The notes under the pieces were generated by a model. It did no database searches and was not told where the DNA came from. It was given only the letters and a program-made list of their open reading frames with translations. A stretch of DNA of 64,000 bases, taken from contig NZ_JBGFGL010000076.1 in assembly GCF_041224425.1 (NCBI RefSeq), positions 124,001-188,000 on the forward strand. Direction: 5' to 3'. This document shows, in pieces, positions 44,233 to 51,879 of the stretch. The translations under genes were made by a program, and so were the position numbers. Source of the stretch: Psychroserpens sp041224425 (GTDB lineage Bacteria; Bacteroidota; Bacteroidia; Flavobacteriales; Flavobacteriaceae). Within the stretch, counting starts at the first letter, position 1, and each line of letters begins with the position of its first letter.

Positions 44233-44670
44233 GTGCAAAATTTGATTTTAGATACGACACATAGCAATAAAGAACACAAAAAATTAATTCGTGATTTAAT
44301 AGGAAGACCTTACTCTTTTTGGGAATCTTTAAAAATGGGTGGTGTTGGATCGAAACGAATGATTATTGAACAAGTGAGCCCAAATATGAATAAGTATCTC
44401 AATAAAATTTCAGATATAAATTATGCGAATATCGAAATGCGGTCAGATGGCATTCTGATTTATATCAACAAAGGACTTAAAAACTATACTTGGGTTATTC
44501 CTTATTACCAACTGGTTATTTATAAATCAGATGGCACGAGCATACACTCGCAAGGAAAGTTTATCCGATTTAAAAAAAATAGAACTTTTAAAGAAAATGC
44601 CGCTTTTATCAAAAAGTTGTTTTCAGCAAAAGTGAATTATGACAAGCGCTTTGAATTTCAAGGTTTATGA
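44233..44670 (+). CDS. Unrecognised protein at head of second photolyase operon
   Basis: I do not recognise this protein of about 145 residues. It is mixed alpha/beta, without signal or membrane segment, basic overall, with RPYSFWESLKMGGVGSKRMI near the front and a beta-rich middle (IEMRSDGILIYINKGLKNYTW). The frame is open from TTG 44218, but that codon lies in the -7 box, so I prefer GTG 44233. It overlaps the DUF2805 gene by 4 bases (ATGA). Its place at the head of a photolyase operon suggests a light-stress role. Confidence 0.7.
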   Translation: MQNLILDTTHSNKEHKKLIRDLIGRPYSFWESLKMGGVGSKRMIIEQVSPNMNKYLNKISDINYANIEMRSDGILIYINKGLKNYTWVIPYYQLVIYKSDGTSIHSQGKFIRFKKNRTFKENAAFIKKLFSAKVNYDKRFEFQGL

Positions 44671-44942
44671 TAACACTTAGCACTAGAGATATAGACCGAA
44701 TTATAGAAATGGCTTGGGAAGATCGCACCACCTTTGAAGCAATCGAATTTCAATTCGGTTTAAAAGAACAAGAAGTCATCGAACTGATGCGTAAGGAAAT
44801 GAAGCCCAAAAGTTTCAAAATGTGGCGAAAGCGTGTTCAAGGCAGAGCCACCAAACATGAAAAATTAAGGACATTTAGAGAGGGTAGATTTAAATGTTCA
44901 CGTCAAAAACAAATTACCCATAACAATATTTCAAAACGATAA
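44667..44942 (+). CDS. DUF2805 / TIGR03643 family small protein
   Basis: A 91-residue basic protein. The block IEMAWEDRTTFEAIEFQFGLKEQEVIELMR is the hallmark of DUF2805 (TIGR03643), followed by the conserved M-K-P-x-S-F-K-M-W-R-K-R-V. The first 60 residues look like a helix-turn-helix, so DNA or RNA binding is possible but unproven. The family is known to be associated with cryptochrome/photolyase gene neighbourhoods. It overlaps the preceding gene by 4 bases. Confidence 0.88.
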   Translation: MITLSTRDIDRIIEMAWEDRTTFEAIEFQFGLKEQEVIELMRKEMKPKSFKMWRKRVQGRATKHEKLRTFREGRFKCSRQKQITHNNISKR

Positions 44943-44997
44943 CGTGCTTTGCTTTACAAGTTAAATTTTAAAGACAGCACATAAAAAAGAAGATCAT

Positions 44998-45690
44998 ATG
45001 AGTAGTGAATTAAAAATGAAACAAAACGGCCACAAATTAAACGGGTTCTCAATTTCAGAAATTGGAGATGAACATCTCTACACAGGTCTGGAAACTCCTA
45101 TGAAATCTGATGCGTTTAAATTAAGCGATGAAGAAAAGAAAGAACGTATTGCAATTTTATTTGAGGAAATCATGGATATCATGGGATTAGATCTTACTGA
45201 TGATTCCCTCAAGGGAACACCTCAACGCGTCGCTAAAATGTATATAGATGAAATCTTTTCGGGTCTGAACCCAAAAAACAAACCTAAAGTCGCTTTGTTT
45301 GATAATAAATATCAATACAATCAAATGTTGGTGGAGAAAAATATCACCTTCTACTCCAACTGCGAGCATCATTTTGTTCCTATCATTGGTAAGGCACACG
45401 TCGCTTATATTTCTTCGGGTAAAGTGATTGGCTTATCCAAATTAAATAGAATTGTTCAGTATTATGCCAAACGACCTCAAGTGCAAGAACGTTTAACCAA
45501 TCAAATCGCAGAAGAACTTAAATCAATTTTAGAGACAGAAGATGTTGCGGTGATTATCGATGCCAAGCATTTGTGTGTCTCCTCAAGAGGCGTTAAGGAT
45601 GATACCTCTGCTACTGTAACGACCTATTATGGTGGTAGATTTAATTCTTCACAAAAGATTAATGAATTACACAACTATATAAACAATTAA
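44998..45690 (+). CDS. folE: GTP cyclohydrolase I
   Basis: A 230-residue enzyme converting GTP to 7,8-dihydroneopterin triphosphate, the first step of folate and pterin synthesis. Zinc and active-site motifs are intact: SNCEHHFVPIIGKAHVAYI, with the Cys and His ligands, and HLCVSSRGVKDD with the second Cys. The N-terminal 35 residues are a variable extension. It lies between two small genes in the photolyase operon; folate-type cofactors are the antenna of DASH and many class I photolyases, which gives a reason for this location. Confidence 0.95.
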   Translation: MSSELKMKQNGHKLNGFSISEIGDEHLYTGLETPMKSDAFKLSDEEKKERIAILFEEIMDIMGLDLTDDSLKGTPQRVAKMYIDEIFSGLNPKNKPKVALFDNKYQYNQMLVEKNITFYSNCEHHFVPIIGKAHVAYISSGKVIGLSKLNRIVQYYAKRPQVQERLTNQIAEELKSILETEDVAVIIDAKHLCVSSRGVKDDTSATVTTYYGGRFNSSQKINELHNYINN

Positions 45691-45694
45691 TATT

Positions 45695-45919
45695 ATGGAT
45701 GTTATAAATAGAGCTTTAGAGTTTGAACAACGAAAAAGAAAGTCATTATCAACCAGTGATCGTGTAAAAATATCGCGCGAGGCCAAATCATTGATTCTTG
45801 AACTCAATACTATTTACAAACAAAAAAAGGATCAAAAAATCATGGATATCATGAAGCGTTTGACAGCTATTAAGCAAAAAGTCGAAAAACGTCTCAAAGG
45901 AAAACCTTTAATGGTATAA
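45695..45919 (+). CDS. Small helical protein of unknown function
   Basis: A 74-residue, strongly basic, all-helical protein (MDVINRALEFEQRKRKSL, then long helices rich in Lys and Ile). I recognise no family. It starts 4 bases after folE and therefore is very likely translated with it. The end KRLKGKPLMV is distinctive. It could bind nucleic acid or act as a protein partner; nothing more can be read from it. Confidence 0.65.
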   Translation: MDVINRALEFEQRKRKSLSTSDRVKISREAKSLILELNTIYKQKKDQKIMDIMKRLTAIKQKVEKRLKGKPLMV

Positions 45920-45972
45920 GATTTCCTTAAAGCAATGCTAATTAGAATCTATTTAGAATCAAAATCAGTTAA

Positions 45973-46659
45973 ATGAAAACTTACATTATTGTTGGTGGTA
46001 GTAAAGGAATTGGGAATGCAATAGTTAAAAAATTACTAGACGAAGGCCACCAAATCATAAACATTAGCAGAACGCCTCCTGAACAATCCCATACTAATTT
46101 AGAACATTTGTCTTGCTATGTGCTTTCAGAGGATTTACCTGATATAAATAGTGCTGATGGACTCGTTTACTGCCCTGGAAGTATCAATTTGAAGCCTATT
46201 GAACGGTTTAGCCTTGAGGAGTTTAGGGAAGACTACGAAATTAATGTGATTGGTGCCGTAAAATGCATTCAAAAATACTTGCCGATACTTAAGAAGAGTG
46301 ACAAACCTTCAATTGTTCTATTTAGTACAGTTGCCGCAAAGTTAGGAATGCCATTCCATACCAGTATCGCTGCCGCAAAATCTGGTGTGGAAGGTTTGGT
46401 AAAATCGCTTGGTGCTGAAATGGCGACGACTTTAAGGATTAATGCCATTGCGCCAACAGTAACCAATACAGATTTGGCTTCCAAATTGTTGCGAAACGAA
46501 AAAATGGTTGAGAACATCAGTCAGCGTCATCCAATGAAAAAATTCCTTGAGCCAAATGATGTAGCTGAAATGGCCGATTTTCTACTATCTGAAAAAGCGC
46601 ATACCATCTCAGGTCAAGTATTTGAAATGGATTGTGGTATTGTAAGTTTTAAAATTTAA
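45973..46659 (+). CDS. Short-chain dehydrogenase/reductase
   Basis: A 228-residue classical SDR. The NAD(P) motif G-G-S-K-G-I-G is at residues 8-14. The usual catalytic Tyr of Y-x3-K is not present in standard form: the segment after the catalytic Ser (LFSTVAAKLGMPFHTSIAAAKSGV) has His-Thr-Ser-Ile before A-A-A-K, so Tyr appears replaced. The C-terminus (GQVFEMDCGI) is typical. It overlaps tspO by one base. It may act on a pterin or carotenoid-type substrate, given folE and the light genes nearby, but this is inference. Confidence 0.85.
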   Translation: MKTYIIVGGSKGIGNAIVKKLLDEGHQIINISRTPPEQSHTNLEHLSCYVLSEDLPDINSADGLVYCPGSINLKPIERFSLEEFREDYEINVIGAVKCIQKYLPILKKSDKPSIVLFSTVAAKLGMPFHTSIAAAKSGVEGLVKSLGAEMATTLRINAIAPTVTNTDLASKLLRNEKMVENISQRHPMKKFLEPNDVAEMADFLLSEKAHTISGQVFEMDCGIVSFKI

Positions 46660-47123
46660 TGAAGTCTTTCCTTAATGCATTTTTGGTATTTCTCATTCTG
46701 AACTTTAGTGCTTTGGGTATTGGTTCTTGGTTGATGAATAATGGTCCGCAATCAGAATGGTATACCAATCTCAATAAAGCGCCTTGGACACCAGAAGGTT
46801 GGGTTTTTGGTGCCGCATGGTTTACAGTTATGCTTTGCTTTGCCTTTTATATGGCTTTTCTTTACAAACAACAATGGACCTCAAGAAAAGCTATCATCTA
46901 TGGTGTTCAGCTTGTTTTGAATATCAGTTGGAATTACCTATTCTTTAACCAACATTTGATTACCATAGGTCTTATCAACTTAATTTTACTAACTAGTATT
47001 GTTTACTTGATTTTGATTACCTATTGGAAAGATTTAAAATCAAAATCCTTTTTTATTGCTCCTTATGCTTTGTGGCTTTTAATCGCCATTTCACTAAACC
47101 TTTACATTTATATTTACAACTAG
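46659..47123 (+). CDS. tspO: TspO/MBR family protein
   Basis: A 154-residue, five-helix membrane protein. The Trp-rich signature is clear: SEWYTNLNKAPWTPEGWVFGAAW, NISWNYLFFNQH and the final helix LWLLIAISLNLYIYIYN. TspO proteins bind tetrapyrroles such as protoporphyrin and take part in light and oxidative stress responses; in Rhodobacter they regulate photopigment genes. Presence in the photolyase operon fits. It begins in the stop codon of the SDR gene. Confidence 0.93.
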   Translation: MKSFLNAFLVFLILNFSALGIGSWLMNNGPQSEWYTNLNKAPWTPEGWVFGAAWFTVMLCFAFYMAFLYKQQWTSRKAIIYGVQLVLNISWNYLFFNQHLITIGLINLILLTSIVYLILITYWKDLKSKSFFIAPYALWLLIAISLNLYIYIYN

Positions 47124-47126
47124 CGT

Positions 47127-47594
47127 ATGAAAATTTACAGGTTACATAAAACCCAATGCTTACCCATTTCAGTGGAAACGGCTTGGGATTTCCTTTCAGA
47201 TCCAAAAAATTTAAAAACCATCACACCTGATTACATGGGATTTCATATCTTGTCTGGAGCCGATAGACCTATGTATGCTGGTCAAATCATCCAATATATC
47301 GTGACACCTGTTTTGGGTATTAAAACCAAATGGGTCACCGAAATAACACATGTGATAGATAAGCATTATTTTGTTGACGAACAACGATTTGGTCCTTATG
47401 CCTTGTGGCATCATAAGCATTTTATTAAACCTATTGATGGAGGTATTGAAATGGAAGACATCATAGATTATAAAGTTCCCTTTGGAATCATTGGTCAACT
47501 TGTTCATCCATTTTTGGTAAAACCCAAATTAGAGGAAATCTTCAACTATAGAAAAACGAAGTTGGAAGAACTCTTCGGAACCTACAATAGCTAA
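47127..47594 (+). CDS. SRPBCC (START-like) ligand-binding protein
   Basis: A 155-residue single-domain protein of the polyketide-cyclase/SRPBCC fold: VETAWDFLSDPKNLKTITPDYMGF, a middle of antiparallel strands (TKWVTEITHVID; FGPYALWHHKHFI) and a long C-terminal helix (LEEIFNYRKTKLEELF). Such proteins bind hydrophobic small molecules. They commonly lie next to photolyases in aquatic bacteria; the ligand is unknown. It starts 3 bases after tspO and ends 16 bases before the photolyase gene. Confidence 0.85.
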   Translation: MKIYRLHKTQCLPISVETAWDFLSDPKNLKTITPDYMGFHILSGADRPMYAGQIIQYIVTPVLGIKTKWVTEITHVIDKHYFVDEQRFGPYALWHHKHFIKPIDGGIEMEDIIDYKVPFGIIGQLVHPFLVKPKLEEIFNYRKTKLEELFGTYNS

Positions 47595-47610
47595 ATTAGA
47601 ACAACCTTTT

Positions 47611-48915
47611 ATGACACAACCTCTGAACATATTTTGGTTTCGACGTGATCTACGATTGGATGACAATATCGGATTTTATCATGCGCTAAAAAGTGGGAAA
47701 CCTGTACTGCCCATTTTTATCTTTGATTCAGAAATCCTTGAGTCCTTACCAAAAGATGATGCTCGAGTGACCTTCATTTATGAAACGCTTCAGACCATGC
47801 GTAATACACTTCAAGAAGACTACGGAAGCAGTATTGCCATATTCCACGGAAAGCCACTGGAAATATATAAACAACTTATAAATGACTATGAAATAGATAC
47901 AGTATACACCAACCATGATTATGAGCCTTATGCAAGAAATCGTGACAAAGAAATTCAAGACTTTTTAAAATCTAAGTCCATCGAATTTAAAACCTTTAAG
48001 GACCAAGTGATTTTCGAAAAAAGTGAGGTGGTCAAAAACGATGGTGATCCATACGTTGTGTTCACACCATACATGAAAACTTGGAAAGAAACCTTCAAAA
48101 CGCATGATCTTGAAATTTACTATACGAATTCATACCTAAAAAATTTGGTTGAACACTCGCGCTTACCAAACCTTAGCCTTTCTGATATTGGATTTGAAAC
48201 CTCTAATCAAAAAATTGAAGAATATACAGTTACACCAACATTAATCCAAGACTACGAAGCCACTAGAAATTTCCCAGCTAAGAACGGAACATCTCGTCTT
48301 GGTCCACATTTGCGCTTCGGAACGGTCAGTATTCGAAAAATGGTTAAAAAAGCCATCGCAGAAGAAAATGAAATCTTCTGGCAAGAATTGATATGGCGAG
48401 AATTCTTTATGCAAATATTATGGCATTTTCCACACACCAAAGACGAATCCTTTAAGTCGAAATACGATAGGATTGAATGGCGAAATAATGAAGATGAATT
48501 TAAAAAATGGTGTGACGGCAAAACAGGTTATCCGCTTGTGGATGCTGGCATGCGAGAATTAAATGAAACTGGGTTTATGCACAATCGTGTTCGGATGCTC
48601 GTAGGCAGTTTTTTGTGTAAACATTTGCTCATTGATTGGCGTTGGGGCGAAGCATACTTTGCTGAAAAATTGCACGACTACGAAATGGCTAGCAATATTG
48701 GAAACTGGCAATGGGTTGCAGGTTCTGGAGTTGATGCTGCACCTTATTTCAGAATTTTTAACCCGACAACACAAATTAAAAAATTTGACAAAGACCATAA
48801 ATACATCAAAAAATGGGTGCCAGAATACCAAGAACTCAGCTACCCTGAACCAATGGTTGACCATAAAGCGGCTCGCGAACGCTGTCTAAAAGTATATAAA
48901 ACTGCTCTTAATTAG
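47611..48915 (+). CDS. phrB: Deoxyribodipyrimidine photolyase (class I type)
   Basis: A 434-residue DNA photolyase. The antenna domain starts IFWFRRDLRLDDN; the FAD domain includes TSRLGPHLRFGTVSIR, WQELIWREFFMQILWHFP and NIGNWQWVAGSGVDAAPYFRIFNP. The N5-facing Asn and all expected Trp residues are present, so it is very likely an active cyclobutane dimer photolyase. It is the last gene of the second operon and converges on murA with a 2-base gap and no visible terminator. Confidence 0.95.
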   Translation: MTQPLNIFWFRRDLRLDDNIGFYHALKSGKPVLPIFIFDSEILESLPKDDARVTFIYETLQTMRNTLQEDYGSSIAIFHGKPLEIYKQLINDYEIDTVYTNHDYEPYARNRDKEIQDFLKSKSIEFKTFKDQVIFEKSEVVKNDGDPYVVFTPYMKTWKETFKTHDLEIYYTNSYLKNLVEHSRLPNLSLSDIGFETSNQKIEEYTVTPTLIQDYEATRNFPAKNGTSRLGPHLRFGTVSIRKMVKKAIAEENEIFWQELIWREFFMQILWHFPHTKDESFKSKYDRIEWRNNEDEFKKWCDGKTGYPLVDAGMRELNETGFMHNRVRMLVGSFLCKHLLIDWRWGEAYFAEKLHDYEMASNIGNWQWVAGSGVDAAPYFRIFNPTTQIKKFDKDHKYIKKWVPEYQELSYPEPMVDHKAARERCLKVYKTALN

Positions 48916-48917
48916 AA

Positions 48918-50234
48918 TTAGTTCCCTTCTACTCTTTGAATATGTGCTCCAATAGCACGTAAACGCTCGTCTATATTTTCGTAACCACGATCGATTTGTT
49001 CGATATTGTGAATAGTTGACGTTCCCTTAGCTGATAAAGCTGCTATCAACAAGGAAACTCCTGCTCTAATATCAGGTGAGGTCATCGTCGTAGCTTTTAA
49101 TTGCGACTTGAAGTCGTGGCCAATCACTGTAGCACGATGCGGATCGCAAAGAATGATTTTCGCTCCCATATCGATTAGTTTATCAACAAAGAACAATCTG
49201 CTCTCAAACATTTTCTGATGCACTAAAGCACTACCTCGAGCTTGGGTTAAAACCACCAAAACGATACTCAACAAATCAGGTGTAAATCCAGGCCAAGGTG
49301 CATCTGAAATGGTCAAAATCGATCCATCAATATAACTTTGAACTTCATAACCATCAGTATGCGCAGGAATGTGGATATCGTCACCTTGACGTTCAATAGT
49401 GATTCCTATTTTACGGAAGACACTAGGTATCAAACCTAAATCATCCCAACTTACGTTAGTGATGGTCAGCTCGCTTTTAGTCATTGCAGCCAAACCAATC
49501 CAACTCCCAATTTCAATCATATCAGGAAGCATACGATGTGTTGTGCCACCAAGTGTTTCAACACCTTCAATGGTTAAGAGGTTAGATCCAACACCACTGA
49601 TCTTGGCTCCCATTCTATTCAGCATTTTGCATAATTGCTGTAAATAAGGTTCACAAGCAGCATTGTAGATGGTTGTTGTGCCTTCAGCTAAAACCGCTGC
49701 CATAACAATATTGGCAGTACCAGTTACCGAAGCTTCATCCAACAACATTTTAGTTCCAGTAAGCTTATCAGCTTCAACGCCATAGAAATAATCTTCTCTA
49801 TTATATCGAAATTTAGCGCCTAAATTGATAAAACCTTCAAAGTGTGTGTCCAATCGACGACGACCAATTTTATCACCTCCAGGCTTTGGAATATAGCCTT
49901 TTCCGAAGCGACCCAACAAAGGACCGACAATCATAATAGAGCCACGTAACCCTTTTCCATCTTCCTTAAACTCTGCCGATTCGAGATATTTTAGATTCAC
50001 CTCATCTGCTTTAAAGGTATACGAACCTTTGCCTAGCTTATTAACCTTAACGCCTAATTTCTTCAATAAGGCAATCAATTTGTTAACATCGATGATATCT
50101 GGGATGTTATCTATCTGAATTTCTTCCGCTGTTAAAAGAACAGCACATAAAATTTGTAATGCTTCGTTTTTGGCTCCTTGAGGCTGAATGCTTCCTTTGA
50201 GTTGGTGACCGCCTTCAATAATAAATGTTGACAT
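48918..50234 (-). CDS. murA: UDP-N-acetylglucosamine 1-carboxyvinyltransferase
   Basis: A 438-residue enzyme of the first committed step of peptidoglycan synthesis: transfer of enolpyruvate from PEP to UDP-GlcNAc. Lys22 and Asn23 in GAKNEALQIL are the conserved active-site pair. The catalytic-loop position that is Cys in E. coli (PGGCAIG) is Asp121 here (PGGDKIG), the change known to give insensitivity to fosfomycin in M. tuberculosis and Chlamydia MurA. It lies 9 bases after the DUF4290 gene on the same strand. Confidence 0.96.
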   Translation of the reverse strand: MSTFIIEGGHQLKGSIQPQGAKNEALQILCAVLLTAEEIQIDNIPDIIDVNKLIALLKKLGVKVNKLGKGSYTFKADEVNLKYLESAEFKEDGKGLRGSIMIVGPLLGRFGKGYIPKPGGDKIGRRRLDTHFEGFINLGAKFRYNREDYFYGVEADKLTGTKMLLDEASVTGTANIVMAAVLAEGTTTIYNAACEPYLQQLCKMLNRMGAKISGVGSNLLTIEGVETLGGTTHRMLPDMIEIGSWIGLAAMTKSELTITNVSWDDLGLIPSVFRKIGITIERQGDDIHIPAHTDGYEVQSYIDGSILTISDAPWPGFTPDLLSIVLVVLTQARGSALVHQKMFESRLFFVDKLIDMGAKIILCDPHRATVIGHDFKSQLKATTMTSPDIRAGVSLLIAALSAKGTSTIHNIEQIDRGYENIDERLRAIGAHIQRVEGN

Positions 50235-50243
50235 GAACTAAGG

Positions 50244-50876
50244 TTAGTAGCGTTTTCTTCGGTTAGAATTCTTTTTATGATGTGATTTCTTGGAATAGCG
50301 TTTTTTATTGCGCATCAAGCTTGAAGAATCTGAAAGATCTTCGTCAGTCGCCTTCAAATTGATTTTTCCGTCAGACAATTCATATAAATGATTAAAAATA
50401 ACATCGTCCTCAACAGTATCTTTATTCCAATTCAAAAAACACTTCTTCATGTGATTGGCAATAGTATATACCAAAGCCTCCTTCATGTCTCCCTCTTCCC
50501 AAGTATTGGCAACATCAATCATCGTCTTGATATTGTTACCGTAAAAACGATACTTAGGATGATTTTGAGGATATTTTAAAGGTTCAGGACGTTCAGACAA
50601 TTCTTCTTTGGAAGGTTTAGGATATGGGGAATCCACATCCAATTCAAAATCGGAAATAATAAATAATTGATCCCATAACTTATGCTGAAAATCAGGAACA
50701 TCTCTTAAATGTGGCTGCAAGTTACCCATCACATTAATGATGGATTTGGCTACTTTATTTCGTTCTTCTTTATCTGATAAGCTCTTGGCGTAATTCACCA
50801 TTTTTTGAAGATGTCTTCCATATTCAGGAATAATCAACTGTTCACGCTCTGTATTGTATTCTAAATCGTCAATCAA
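50244..50876 (-). CDS. DUF4290 family protein
   Basis: A 210-residue cytosolic protein of DUF4290, a Bacteroidota family habitually found upstream of murA. It starts at a TTG (50876); no in-frame ATG with a fit is available upstream. The N-terminus LEYNTEREQLIIPEYGRHLQKMV is characteristic, and the last 25 residues are a very basic tail of Lys, Arg, His and Ser (RNKKRYSKKSHHKKNSNRRK), suggesting nucleic-acid or membrane contact. The function is unknown. Confidence 0.85.
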   Translation of the reverse strand: MIDDLEYNTEREQLIIPEYGRHLQKMVNYAKSLSDKEERNKVAKSIINVMGNLQPHLRDVPDFQHKLWDQLFIISDFELDVDSPYPKPSKEELSERPEPLKYPQNHPKYRFYGNNIKTMIDVANTWEEGDMKEALVYTIANHMKKCFLNWNKDTVEDDVIFNHLYELSDGKINLKATDEDLSDSSSLMRNKKRYSKKSHHKKNSNRRKRY

Positions 50877-50966
50877 AATATTAAATTGTGTAGTATTTAT
50901 GGTTTATGCATGAAGTGTTTCTGCATCTGTTTGCAAAATACAAAAAAATAGTCAGCTACCTATAAA

Positions 50967-51260
50967 TTAAAGAGAAATTACACCTTCAACCTCAACGGCA
51001 ACTTCTTTATACTTTAAGATGACAGCTTCAGGAGTTTCCATTTGTAAATTTACAGACACGCTTGTGTAAGTCCCTTTTCCAGATTCCTTAGTAGTGATGA
51101 CAGCACCTAAATTATCAAATAATTCTTCGATTTGCTTTATTTTTTTAGGATCTGTTGGAACAATAAATTTATAGAGATATTCTGAAGGCCAACTGGCTGT
51201 TTCATACAATTGGACTCTCAGCTTTTTATAAAATTCTTCTGTTTTCTTCTGTGCACTCAT
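50967..51260 (-). CDS. DUF493 family protein (YbeD-like)
   Basis: A 97-residue small alpha/beta protein of the DUF493/YbeD family (PSEYLYKFIVPTD; KIKQIEELFDNLGAVITTKESGKGTYTSVSV), an ACT-like fold with a suggested regulatory role. A longer frame begins at 51281, but that codon lies inside a -7 box (51279-51286), so the ATG at 51258-51260 (MSAQKKTEEFY) is the start. It is divergent from the AAA ATPase gene. Confidence 0.85.
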   Translation of the reverse strand: MSAQKKTEEFYKKLRVQLYETASWPSEYLYKFIVPTDPKKIKQIEELFDNLGAVITTKESGKGTYTSVSVNLQMETPEAVILKYKEVAVEVEGVISL

Positions 51261-51278
51261 ATCATTTTTCTTCAATGG

Positions 51279-51286
51279 CAAATATA
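51279..51286 (-). promoter_or_regulatory. -7 box upstream of the DUF493 gene
   Basis: Minus strand reads TATATTTG, a full TAnnTTTG match 19 bases before the ATG at 51260. It rules out the longer reading frame from 51281. Confidence 0.55.
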
Positions 51287-51337
51287 CATTTTACTTTGCA
51301 TTATTATTGTTAATTTTACAACCAAAACCTTGCCAAT

Positions 51338-51877
51338 TTGAATACACGTAAAATCGTCATTACAGGTGGACCAGGTACTGGTAAATCTTCCATTATAAAC
51401 GAACTGGTTAAACGCAATTATAATTGCTTTGAGGAAATTTCTAGACAAGTAACCCTTGAGGCTCGACAAAAGGGCATAGAACAGCTCTTCTTGACCGAAC
51501 CTTTGCTATTTAGTGAACTATTACTTAAAGCCAGAACCCAACAATATCATGATGCTATGTCTAGCGAAAGTGACATTGTATTTCTTGATCGCGGATTACC
51601 TGACGTTGTGGCATATATGGATTACGCCAATAATACGTATCCAGATCATTTTAACCAAGTTTGTGAAGACCATAAATATGATCAAGTATTTGTGTTAGCA
51701 CCTTGGCAAGAGATTTATACAAGCGATAGCGAACGTTATGAGAATTTTGACCAAGCAGTTCAAATCCATGATGCCTTATTAGACACCTATGCTCGTTTTG
51801 GTTACCAGTTAACAGATGTTCCTTTTACAAGTATTGAAAACCGTACAGATTTCATTTTAGACACCATAGATCTTTAG
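51338..51877 (+). CDS. P-loop AAA-type ATPase / NTPase
   Basis: A 179-residue protein starting at TTG 51338 (N-T-R-K-I-V-I-T-G-G-P-G-T-G-K-S-S), which puts the Walker A at residues about 10-17 as in relatives. The segment IVFLDRGLPDVVAY gives an aspartate in a Walker B-like position. It resembles the small AAA_28/NadR-like kinase fold; substrate unknown. It lies two bases before recQ, so co-transcription is likely. Confidence 0.82.
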   Translation: MNTRKIVITGGPGTGKSSIINELVKRNYNCFEEISRQVTLEARQKGIEQLFLTEPLLFSELLLKARTQQYHDAMSSESDIVFLDRGLPDVVAYMDYANNTYPDHFNQVCEDHKYDQVFVLAPWQEIYTSDSERYENFDQAVQIHDALLDTYARFGYQLTDVPFTSIENRTDFILDTIDL

Positions 51878-51879
51878 CG

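Noticed and set aside
44945..44981. GTGCT ... AGCAC inverted repeat before folE
   Set aside because: Only a 5-base stem with a 27-base loop and no T run; likely chance.
47211..47507. 98-codon leftward frame inside the SRPBCC gene
   Set aside because: Antisense to a convincing SRPBCC frame within a tight operon; amino acid pattern is not protein-like.
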